DNA of 6,377 nucleotides from assembly GCA_013298265.1 (NCBI GenBank), contig JAAFHE010000243.1:1-6377 (forward strand), in the 5' to 3' direction. Of this stretch, positions 1-4,990 are shown piece after piece. A program made the translations under genes and the position numbers. The notes below the pieces were generated by a model that saw nothing but the letters and a program-made list of their open reading frames with translations, did no database searches and had not been told where the DNA came from. The DNA comes from Lysobacterales bacterium. Its GTDB lineage: Bacteria > Pseudomonadota > Gammaproteobacteria > Xanthomonadales > Rhodanobacteraceae. Every line of letters begins with the position of its first letter. Position 1 is the first letter of the stretch.

Positions 1-375
1 CGGCTGCAGGCTGATCGGCTCGTCCGACGGCGGAGCCGGCGGTTGCGTCGTTGTTGTCACGACCACATCGGCGAGCTGGAGGTTCTCGACATGCGCGACC
101 TTGCCGAGCAGCGCCAGCGGCGCGATGTCGAGCTGCACCATGCCGATGCGTGCATCGACGCCCGCGTCTCGCCAATGCACGTTGCGCAGTACCAGCGGTC
201 CGGCGAGGCGGCCTTCGCTGGTTCCGATCGTCAGCTTGCCCTGCGTCGCCTCGATCACCTGGCCCAGCGCGAATCGCGCGCCCGCTTCGGTACGCAGCAG
301 CCAGAACACGGCGCCCGCCAGGACGAGGACCAGCACGCCGAGCAGGGCGATCAGCCATTTCAGCGCGCGCTTCAC
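1..375 (-). CDS. tamB: TamB, translocation and assembly module inner-membrane subunit (N-terminal 125 residues, runs off window)
   Basis: TamB is a very long, inner-membrane-anchored periplasmic protein that works with the outer-membrane barrel TamA to move and assemble outer-membrane components and, in current models, lipids. The visible N-terminus starts MKRALKWLIALLGVLVLVLAG: a basic tip and one hydrophobic signal anchor (about residues 7-27), as expected for TamB. It is followed by the family-typical run RTEAGARFALGQV, then GKLTIGTSEGRLAGPLVL and RNVHWRD (about residues 28-70), the start of the repetitive beta-rich (AsmA-like) region. The start is GTG at 375-373, overlapping the tamA stop in GTGA; an AGGA ribosome binding site lies at 384-387, 8 nt upstream. 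This overlap implies translational coupling with tamA. The C-terminal DUF490 domain lies beyond position 1. The identification rests on the N-terminal pattern plus the tamA neighbour. Confidence 0.9.
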   Translation of the reverse strand, partial: MKRALKWLIALLGVLVLVLAGAVFWLLRTEAGARFALGQVIEATQGKLTIGTSEGRLAGPLVLRNVHWRDAGVDARIGMVQLDIAPLALLGKVAHVENLQLADVVVTTTTQPPAPPSDEPISLQP

Positions 376-2186
376 AGGTCAGGTCCTATGACGAGGTGGA
401 TTTGCACGCCATCCTTGGGTTCGCGCAGCGGCACGCCCAGGTCGAAGCGCACCATGCCGACGGGCGAGCGCCAGCGCAGGCCAAGGCCGGCGCCGATCTT
501 CGGTTTGAACTCGGTGCCTGAGAACGCATCGCCGGCGTCGACGAAGGTCGCGATGCCCCATTTCGGCTTGAAGTAATACTCGTACTCGGCGCTGCCCGTC
601 AGCAGATGCCTGCCGCCGATGACGACCGGCTTCTTGTTGGGATCGACGATGCGGTCGGGGCCTACCGTCTGATAGCCGTAGCCGCGCAGTGAGCGGTCGC
701 CGCCGGCGAAGAAGCGCAGGTCCGGCGGTAGCTGGTCGAACTGGCCGACCCAGCTCGTGCCAACCGTGCCGCGCAGGATCAGGCGATGGCGCGGCTTCAG
801 CGCGCGTATCCACTTCACGTCGCCGCGCAACTGCACGAAGTCGGTGTCCGACAGCACGCCTTCGGCGGCCGCGCGCGCGAGCAGGTTGACCGAGTAGCCG
901 CGGCGCACGAACAGCGGGTCGTCGGCGCGCTTGCGGGTCAGGGCGAACTGCGGGTACAGAATCGTGGAATTGCCGCGGAGCGCGACTTCCTTGCGGTCAC
1001 CGATCTCGAAGTCGCCGGTCTGCAGGTGCAGGCCGAGCGTGCGCGTGAAGCCGAGCCACTGGCGCGTTTCGCTTGCGACCAGGGTGCTGGTCTTGGAGCG
1101 CGTGGTCTCGGTGTCCTCGTCGCGGTAGTTCACGCCGACGTTGAGGGCGCGGCTGTCCGGGCCGGGCAGGGGGATCTGGTACAGCGCCGAGGCCGAGGTG
1201 AGGCGCTGCGCGAGAATCAGTTCACTCTTGAACTTGTGGCCGCGCCGGTTCATCCAGCGTCGGTCCAGTCCGCCGCGCACGCCCAGGCCGGTGTCGGTGC
1301 CGACGAACAGGCCGGCGCTATAGATGCTGCGCTTGGCCGGCGTCAGCGCCACCTTGATCGGCACTATGCCGTCGGCGGCATTCTCCACGTCGGGATTGAC
1401 ATCGACGACGGCGAAATAGTCCGCCTCGCCGAGACGCTGCTGCAGCGACAGCAGTTGTTCCTGGGTATAGAAATCGCCCTCGTTCCAGGGCAGGTAGCGC
1501 ATGAGGAACGCGTCGTTGAACTGGCTGCCCGCGAACTCGGTCTTGCCGATGCGATAGCGTTGGCCGGGTTCCCAGGCCAGGTGGATAGTCGCCTTGTAGG
1601 TGCTGCGCGTGACTTCGACACGGCGGGTTACCAGCTTCGCGTCGAGGAAGCCCTCGGCGAACAGGGCGGACTGTATGGCGCTCTTGCCACGCTCGTAGGC
1701 GTCGTGGTTCATCGGCTGGCCGGTCCGGGGCTGGAACGCGCGCAGGGCCAGACGCACACTCTTGAGTTCGCGCGCCGGGCCGTCGAGTTTCAGATCAAGT
1801 TCGGCGACCGCGACCGGATCGCCGGGCTTGACGTTGAGTACGGCGTTCCAGCCTTCGGCGGTTTCCTTGAGCTCGCCGGCGACGCTGGCGTCGTAGTAGC
1901 CGTAGGGTTCCAGCGCGGCGGCGATCTGCGCCGGCGCGCGTTCGTAGAGACGGCGCGCCTGCGCAGCGCTGATATCGCGGCCGGCGTACTGGGTCAGATC
2001 GAGGCCGGCGAGCGCGGCGATCTTGAGATCGCCGTCGATGCCGCCGATCGTCGTGACTATCCTGGCCGCCTCGGCCGTGGCGCCAAGCATCAGCAGCACC
2101 GCCAGTGCTACATACCGCGACGCGTGCCCGCGGTACGGCGGCATGCGGCGGCGAAGGGGCGAAGTCGGGGAATCCTTGTCAGGCAT
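372..2186 (-). CDS. tamA: TamA, Omp85-family outer-membrane barrel of the translocation and assembly module
   Basis: TamA is the outer-membrane half of the TamA-TamB module, an Omp85/BamA relative. From the ATG at 2186 it is 604 residues, close to the ~577 of E. coli TamA. A signal peptide ends near residue 40 (hydrophobic YVALAVLLMLG, then ATAEA/AR). Three POTRA domains follow at roughly 41-123, 124-206 and 207-285 (for example YGYYDASV, EGFLDAKL, PGQRYRIGKTEFAGSQ). The rest is the barrel, with the diagnostic stretch LPPDLRFFAGGDRSLRGYGY (residues 486-505; the RGYGY part is the Omp85 loop-6 motif), FVDAGDAF (548-555), GAGLGLRWRSPVG (565-577), and the end VIGPDL, very like E. coli TamA as I recall it. 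The open frame extends to a GTG at 2240, but that adds a non-signal tail. ATG 2144 (590 residues) is also possible; neither ATG has a strong Shine-Dalgarno. It forms an operon with tamB. Confidence 0.95.
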   Translation of the reverse strand: MPDKDSPTSPLRRRMPPYRGHASRYVALAVLLMLGATAEAARIVTTIGGIDGDLKIAALAGLDLTQYAGRDISAAQARRLYERAPAQIAAALEPYGYYDASVAGELKETAEGWNAVLNVKPGDPVAVAELDLKLDGPARELKSVRLALRAFQPRTGQPMNHDAYERGKSAIQSALFAEGFLDAKLVTRRVEVTRSTYKATIHLAWEPGQRYRIGKTEFAGSQFNDAFLMRYLPWNEGDFYTQEQLLSLQQRLGEADYFAVVDVNPDVENAADGIVPIKVALTPAKRSIYSAGLFVGTDTGLGVRGGLDRRWMNRRGHKFKSELILAQRLTSASALYQIPLPGPDSRALNVGVNYRDEDTETTRSKTSTLVASETRQWLGFTRTLGLHLQTGDFEIGDRKEVALRGNSTILYPQFALTRKRADDPLFVRRGYSVNLLARAAAEGVLSDTDFVQLRGDVKWIRALKPRHRLILRGTVGTSWVGQFDQLPPDLRFFAGGDRSLRGYGYQTVGPDRIVDPNKKPVVIGGRHLLTGSAEYEYYFKPKWGIATFVDAGDAFSGTEFKPKIGAGLGLRWRSPVGMVRFDLGVPLREPKDGVQIHLVIGPDL

Positions 2187-2205
2187 GCGACCGATCCGTG
2201 CAAAC

Positions 2206-2218
2206 GATCTGAATTCTA
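2206..2218 (-). promoter_or_regulatory. Putative tamA promoter (-10 element and estimated transcription start)
   Basis: On the minus strand, TAGAAT at 2218-2213 matches the sigma-70 -10 consensus at 5 of 6 bases and lies 26 nt before the chosen tamA ATG. There is no convincing -35 hexamer 16-18 nt upstream (best is a TGG-containing stretch), which suits an activator-dependent promoter. Transcription would start near 2206-2207. The element is short and this is a prediction. Confidence 0.4.
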
Positions 2219-2259
2219 TCGCAGCGCCGCGACGCGCCACTGCCGCCGACGTTACAGGC

Positions 2260-2275
2260 AGTGACAGCGATCACA
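2260..2275. promoter_or_regulatory. CRP/Clp/Vfr-like operator upstream of tamA
   Basis: AGTGACAGCGATCACA matches the CRP-family consensus TGTGA-N6-TCACA at 9 of 10 specified bases and is a near-perfect dyad. Its centre (2267.5) is about 61.5 bases upstream of the transcription start estimated from the TAGAAT element, the spacing of a class I CRP-activated promoter. tamA is the only gene reading away from it at close range. The match is seen directly; binding and regulation are inferred. Confidence 0.5.
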
Positions 2276-2387
2276 CCGGATGGCATCGGGACTTACCGCG
2301 CAGCGGCGAATCTATCGCGCATGCGCCGGAGGACGCAGGCTGCGCTCGGAGAGCAGGTCGGGCTCGAATGGCACTGAGTTAAGCCCC

Positions 2388-2414
2388 GTCATCCCCGCGT
2401 AGGCGGGGATCCAG
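2388..2414 (+). repeat. Palindromic repeat unit, copy 1
   Basis: A 27-bp unit starting GTCATCCCCGC. Bases 2391-2410 form an 8-bp perfect stem, ATCCCCGC with GCGGGGAT, around a GTAG loop, followed by CCAG. Confidence 0.85.
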
Positions 2415-2447
2415 CGCCTTTAGCTGGGTCGAAAAGGCCTGAAGTCA

Positions 2448-2474
2448 CTGGATTCCCGCCTACGCGGGAATGAC
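2448..2474 (-). repeat. Palindromic repeat unit, copy 2 (inverted)
   Basis: The same 27-bp unit on the other strand, identical to copy 1 at 25 of 27 positions. The two differences (unit positions 6 and 21, C/G in copy 1 and T/A here) pair with each other, so the 8-bp stem ATTCCCGC with GCGGGAAT stays perfect. Confidence 0.85.
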
Positions 2475-2673
2475 GAAAATCGGGATGCTGCGCTTAACCC
2501 GGATTTCTCACGCCCGTTCGTGGCGACGCCGCCGAGACGCCGTCCTGATGCGCGCCGCGGACTGGGTGATGGCGAAGGCGTAGCCGACACTACGTCGAGC
2601 CGACACGAGGCAGCAGCGCGCGTCAGGGCGAGTCTATCGGCGGCCGCAGTAGAAGGGGTGTGAGAAAGGCGCG

Positions 2674-2817
2674 CTAGAACGCGGCCAGACGCGGGAACAG
2701 GCCGAGGAGGCCGACGACGATCAGATAGACCGCGACGACATAGTTGAGCAGGCGCGGCTGGATCAGGATCAGGATGCCGGCGATCAAGGCAAGCAGGGCG
2801 GAAATATTCACGGCCAT
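2674..2817 (-). CDS. DUF3096-type small two-helix membrane protein (47 aa)
   Basis: A 47-residue membrane protein beginning MAVNISALLALIAGILILIQ. Two hydrophobic segments (about residues 5-19 and 27-41) are joined by a short turn, PRLLNY, and the protein ends FPRLAAF. The pattern LIAGILILI.PRLLNY.VA.YLI..G is what I recall of the DUF3096 family, whose members are about 45-55 residues, sit in the inner membrane and have no established function. The ATG at 2817 is decided by a strong AAGGAG at 2827-2832, 9 nt upstream. It lies 140 bp behind the catalase stop with a terminator-like hairpin between, so it probably has its own promoter; I see no convincing one. A hairpin (2838-2862) sits directly before its ribosome binding site. 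Confidence 0.85.
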   Translation of the reverse strand: MAVNISALLALIAGILILIQPRLLNYVVAVYLIVVGLLGLFPRLAAF

Positions 2818-2837
2818 CGCATGTCACTCCTTCAGTT

Positions 2838-2862
2838 GGGCCCGCCGACTGTGGCGGGTCCC
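2838..2862 (-). promoter_or_regulatory. Hairpin in the leader of the DUF3096 gene
   Basis: GGGCCCGCC pairs with GGCGGGTCCC: 9 base pairs with one bulged T and a 6-base loop. On the minus strand it ends 5 nt before the AAGGAG ribosome binding site of the DUF3096 gene. No T-run follows on either strand, so it is a poor terminator; it could be a leader structure affecting translation or RNA stability. That role is inference. Confidence 0.4.
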
Positions 2863-2905
2863 TTGTCGCGAAGGGATGAAAGTATGCGGCCCAGCAATCG
2901 GCCGA

Positions 2906-2933
2906 GGAAACGGGAAGCGTTGCCCGCTTCCCG
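2906..2933 (-). terminator. Probable intrinsic terminator of the catalase gene
   Basis: CGGGAAGCG (2911-2919) and CGCTTCCCG (2925-2933) form a perfect 9-bp stem with a 5-base loop, starting 24 nt after the catalase stop. On the minus strand the stem is followed by TTTCCTC, a short and imperfect T-run. Position and GC-rich stem support a terminator; the weak T-run lowers certainty. Confidence 0.65.
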
Positions 2934-2957
2934 CACCGATGCGTTGACTGACGGTAC

Positions 2958-4406
2958 CTATTGACGCTGCTGTTCCAGTGCGCGTGCGAGATGCGCGCCG
3001 TACTCGGCGTCGACCCGCGTGAACAGCTCGACCGCGCGTTGCTGGATGTCCGCGTCGACGCTGGCCATATGCCGCGCGATATTGCCGACCAGAGCCTCGC
3101 GCTGCGCCTCGGTCATGAGCCGGTACAGCGCGCCGGGCTGGCTGTAGTAGTCGTCGTCCACGCGATGGTCGTACCGCGCAATGGTGCCGCCGAAGGCTTC
3201 GTGCAGCGGCGGTTCGGCCAGCGCCGGATTGTCGCGCGGACCGCCGCGGCCGTTCGGCTCGTAATTGGGTTCCGCGCCGCCGTTGGCGTCGCTGCGCATG
3301 GCGCCGTCACGGTGCGCGCTGTGGAACGGACAGCGCGGTTGGTTGACCGGCAGCAGGCCGTGGTTGACGCCGAGCCGGTAGCGCTGCGTATCGCCGTAGG
3401 AAAACAGGCGTCCCTGCAGCATGCGGTCCGGCGAGAAGCCGATGCCGGGCACGACGTTGGCGGGATTGAATGCGGACTGCTCGACCTCGGCGAAATAGTT
3501 GTCGGGGTTGCGGTTGAGTTCGAGGATGCCGACGTCGATCAGCGGGTAGTCCGCATGCGGCCAGACCTTGGTCAGATCAAACGGGTTGATGCGATACGTC
3601 GCTGCGTCGGCCTCGGGCATGATCTGCACGCGCACGTTCCAGCTCGGGAAATCACCGCGTCCGATCGCGTCGAACAGGTCGCGCTGCGCGCTCTCGCGGT
3701 CGCCGCCGACGATGGCAGTCGCTTCCGCATCGGTGAAGTTGGCGATGCCCTGGCGTGACTTGAAGTGGAACTTGACCCAGAAGCGTTCGTTCGCTGCATT
3801 GAGGAAGCTGTAGGTGTGCGAGCCGAAGCCGTGGATCTGGCGATAGTTGCGCGGCAGGCCGCGGTCGCTCATGAGGATGGTGACCTGGTGCAGCGATTCC
3901 GGATGCCGCGTCCAGAAATCCCAGGCCGCGTTCGCATTGCGCAGGTTGGTCACCGGGTCACGCTTCTGCGTGTGAATGAAATCGGGAAATTTCAACGGAT
4001 CGCGCACGAAGAACACCGGCGTGTTGTTGCCGACGAGGTCCCAGTTGCCTTCCTCGGTGTAGAACTTCAGCGCGAAGCCGCGTACGTCGCGTTCCGCATC
4101 AGCCGCGCCGCGTTCGCCGGCGACGGTGGAAAAGCGCAGGAATACCGGCGTCTCCTTGCCGATCGCGGCGAACAGGTTGGCCTTGCTATAGCGCGTGATG
4201 TCGTGGGTGACGCGCAGCACGCCGTAGGCGGCCGAACCTTTGGCGTGCACCACACGCTCGGGAATGCGTTCGCGATCGAAATGGGCGAGCTTCTCGATCA
4301 GCCAGAAGTCCTGCAGCGTGGCCAGGCCGCGTGGTCCTGCGGTCTCGCTGTTCTGGTTGTCGGCAATCGGGCGGCCGGCGGCCGTGGTGAGGAATTTCGT
4401 GCTCAT
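2958..4406 (-). CDS. katA: Monofunctional haem catalase, small-subunit clade 3 type
   Basis: This enzyme converts hydrogen peroxide to water and oxygen and is normally a cytoplasmic (sometimes periplasmic) homotetramer; no signal peptide is visible here. At 482 residues it has small-subunit length. Key residues are all present: distal catalytic His54 in [18 protein letters not shown], Ser93 in [10 protein letters not shown], Asn127 in [12 protein letters not shown] (the His-Asn spacing of 73 equals that of bovine catalase), and proximal haem ligand Tyr337 with Arg333 in [33 protein letters not shown] and [19 protein letters not shown] are typical, and overall it reads like Helicobacter KatA. 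The ATG at 4406 gives the canonical N-terminus ([20 protein letters not shown]); its ribosome binding site is weak. An OxyR-like site lies 60-96 nt upstream and a terminator follows. The family call is firm; the symbol is by analogy. Confidence 0.97.
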   Translation of the reverse strand: MSTKFLTTAAGRPIADNQNSETAGPRGLATLQDFWLIEKLAHFDRERIPERVVHAKGSAAYGVLRVTHDITRYSKANLFAAIGKETPVFLRFSTVAGERGAADAERDVRGFALKFYTEEGNWDLVGNNTPVFFVRDPLKFPDFIHTQKRDPVTNLRNANAAWDFWTRHPESLHQVTILMSDRGLPRNYRQIHGFGSHTYSFLNAANERFWVKFHFKSRQGIANFTDAEATAIVGGDRESAQRDLFDAIGRGDFPSWNVRVQIMPEADAATYRINPFDLTKVWPHADYPLIDVGILELNRNPDNYFAEVEQSAFNPANVVPGIGFSPDRMLQGRLFSYGDTQRYRLGVNHGLLPVNQPRCPFHSAHRDGAMRSDANGGAEPNYEPNGRGGPRDNPALAEPPLHEAFGGTIARYDHRVDDDYYSQPGALYRLMTEAQREALVGNIARHMASVDADIQQRAVELFTRVDAEYGAHLARALEQQRQ

Positions 4407-4436
4407 GGCGTCTGCTCGAGGGCGGGAGTCGACGCA

Positions 4437-4465
4437 AGGCTAGCCCGGTAGCGGCGATAGGGGAA
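4437..4465 (-). promoter_or_regulatory. Tentative catalase promoter
   Basis: On the minus strand TTCCCC (4465-4460) and TAGCCT (4442-4437), 17 bases apart, lie just downstream of the OxyR-like site. Each matches the sigma-70 hexamer at only 3 of 6 bases. Poor core elements are usual for OxyR-activated promoters, but the prediction is weak. It would give a leader of roughly 25 nt. Confidence 0.25.
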
Positions 4466-4502
4466 ATCGATAGGCCGGATCGAGGCTATAGGTCGAAGCT
4501 AT
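4466..4502. promoter_or_regulatory. OxyR-like binding site upstream of catalase
   Basis: ATAGGTCGAAGCTAT (4488-4502) matches one complete half of the OxyR consensus, ATAG-N-T-NNN-A-N-CTAT, at all 10 specified bases. At the correct spacing the adjoining half (4466-4480) keeps 3 of 4 bases of ATAG, the T and 2 of 4 of CTAT, so 16 of 20 overall. It ends about 60 nt before the catalase ATG, where an activator would contact polymerase. CGATAGG also occurs twice (4455-4461 and 4468-4474). OxyR control of catalase genes is well established in other bacteria; here it is inferred. Confidence 0.6.
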
Positions 4503-4619
4503 TTCGAGGGGTGGCGCTGCGCGGTCAGCGACAGACACCCGCGCCGATGCGTGCCCATGTCGAACCGATACCTGCGACTGACGACAAAGGTTGCTGGTTT
4601 CATAACCGCGCCGGTCCGG

Positions 4620-4703
4620 AGCCTCGTCACGCAGGCCGACGCCAGTCTCAAGCAGAACTTCGTCGTGAATTCTTATGAGTTCTTCAGACGCAAGCAGCCT
4701 GAG
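4620..4703 (-). pseudogene. Remnant of a Doc (death-on-curing) toxin gene, N-terminal fragment only
   Basis: Translated on the minus strand, this reads LRLLASEELIRIHDEVLLET then GVGLRDEA. That is the opening pattern of Doc toxins of the Fic/Doc superfamily (P1 Doc begins MRHISPEELIALHD...GGLPGMSD; chromosomal relatives have ...IHD..L...GG..GLRDE.LLESAL). Doc phosphorylates EF-Tu and is held inactive by its antitoxin Phd. After DEA the frame turns into PDRRGYETSN, with no LLESAL-like continuation and no HxFx(D/N)xNKR catalytic motif anywhere down to the catalase gene. The fragment also lacks a normal start (CTC where Met is expected) and the GG..G turn is shortened. It begins 8 bases past the stop of the 65-codon ORF, the order of antitoxin then toxin. 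I read it as a dead, truncated toxin; the short length keeps certainty moderate. Confidence 0.55.
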
Positions 4704-4711
4704 CCTAGGGC

Positions 4712-4909
4712 TTATCGCCGCGCCAGCTTGCGCAGGGCGGAACGGTTTTGTTCGATGGTTTCTCTCAATGCTTCGGAAAATCTTTGGCGCTTGCGCAAAG
4801 CATCGAGGGGCGTTCCGCCTGCAGTTTCCACACCATCGTCGATCTTTGAGGACAGGTTCGACAAGTCGCGGGGTCTGATGATGATGTGTTTGCGAACGAT
4901 CTTGCTCAT
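4712..4909 (-). CDS. Hypothetical 65-residue protein, possible orphan antitoxin
   Basis: I do not recognise this protein. It begins MSKIVRKHIIIRPRDLSNLS and is small, basic and charged, with a beta-like start (KHIIIRP) and a probable C-terminal helix (about residues 41-64, RQRFSEALRETIEQNRSALR...). There is no signal peptide or membrane segment. Base composition is clearly lower in GC than the flanking genes and codons include AGA, TCA and TTT, suggesting acquired DNA. It stops at TAA 4712-4714, 8 bases before the Doc-like remnant, so by position it could be the matching antitoxin, with the basic N-terminus for DNA and the C-terminal helix for the toxin. It does not resemble Phd as I know it. 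The ATG at 4909 has no good Shine-Dalgarno, so expression is uncertain. Confidence 0.5.
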   Translation of the reverse strand: MSKIVRKHIIIRPRDLSNLSSKIDDGVETAGGTPLDALRKRQRFSEALRETIEQNRSALRKLARR

Positions 4910-4948
4910 GAGGTGACGGTCTATCGCTCGGAGGCCCTGAAGGCATTG

Positions 4949-4980
4949 TCAGCCGGTCGCGCGGCTGCGCGACCGGCTGA
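4949..4980 (-). terminator. Perfect 14-bp hairpin after the amine oxidase gene
   Basis: TCAGCCGGTCGCGC (4949-4962) pairs perfectly with GCGCGACCGGCTGA (4967-4980) around a 4-base loop. It starts 10 bases past the amine oxidase stop, the place for a terminator, but on the minus strand the next bases are ACAATGCC, not a T-run. It may stop transcription weakly, protect the mRNA 3' end, or separate this gene from the small ORF that begins 40 bases later. Confidence 0.6.
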
Positions 4981-4990
4981 GGCAAATAGA

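Larger units (their letters stand above)
2378..2498. repeat. REPIN/MITE-like composite element: two inverted palindromic repeats
   Basis: Two 27-bp copies of one repeat face each other (2388-2414 and 2448-2474) across a 33-bp spacer, so the whole can fold into a long hairpin. The spacer contains its own small hairpin (GCCTTT near 2416 with AAAGGC near 2433). A possible outer pair GTTAAGC (2378-2384) and GCTTAAC (2492-2498) frames the element, though the right arm is 14 bases longer than the left, so these ends may be chance. The repeat core belongs to the GTCATTCCCGC...GCGGGAATCCAG class known to be abundant between genes in beta/gammaproteobacteria; its frame translation reads FPRRRESS, often seen in spurious ORFs. 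No transposase or RAYT gene is in the window. Confidence 0.85.
2276..2673. other. Gene-free spacer between tamA and the DUF3096 gene
   Basis: About 400 bases with no supportable gene. It holds the inverted repeat pair described separately (2378-2498). I see no tRNA-like cloverleaf and no reading frame with protein-like composition: the open frames here are rich in Arg, Ser and Pro, as expected of non-coding GC-rich DNA. 2499-2673 contains only weak short hairpins, for example CGTAG/CTACG around 2579-2595. No clear terminator follows the DUF3096 stop at 2674. Confidence 0.6.

Noticed and set aside
2187..2240. Extended GTG start for tamA at 2240
   Set aside because: It adds 18 residues ahead of an already long basic N-region, which does not suit a signal peptide, and would place the start upstream of the likely -10 element.
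786..2264. 492-codon plus-strand open frame opposite tamA
   Set aside because: It is antisense to a certain tamA. Its translation is a mirror-like composition (long runs of Ala, Gly, Arg, Val) without any motif, as expected for an opposite-strand frame in GC-rich coding DNA.
2388..2474. CRISPR array
   Set aside because: Only two units, in opposite orientation, each internally palindromic, with one spacer; this is a REP-type pair, not a CRISPR.
2420..2827. 135-codon minus-strand frame ending in FPRRRESS-like sequence
   Set aside because: It overlaps the DUF3096 gene out of frame and crosses the intergenic repeat. FPRRRESS is a translated repeat, a common false ORF signature.
2838..2862. Hairpin as the catalase terminator
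   Set aside because: It lacks a T-run on both strands and is nearly 100 bases past the stop; the hairpin at 2911-2933 is closer and is followed by TTTCCTC.
2961..4451. Plus-strand open frames of 265 and 228 codons opposite catalase
   Set aside because: Both lie over a catalase gene with all catalytic residues intact and show no domain pattern of their own.
4551..4916. 121-codon plus-strand open frame
   Set aside because: It is antisense to the 65-codon ORF and the Doc remnant; the minus-strand reading explains the sequence better and no plus-strand motif is visible.
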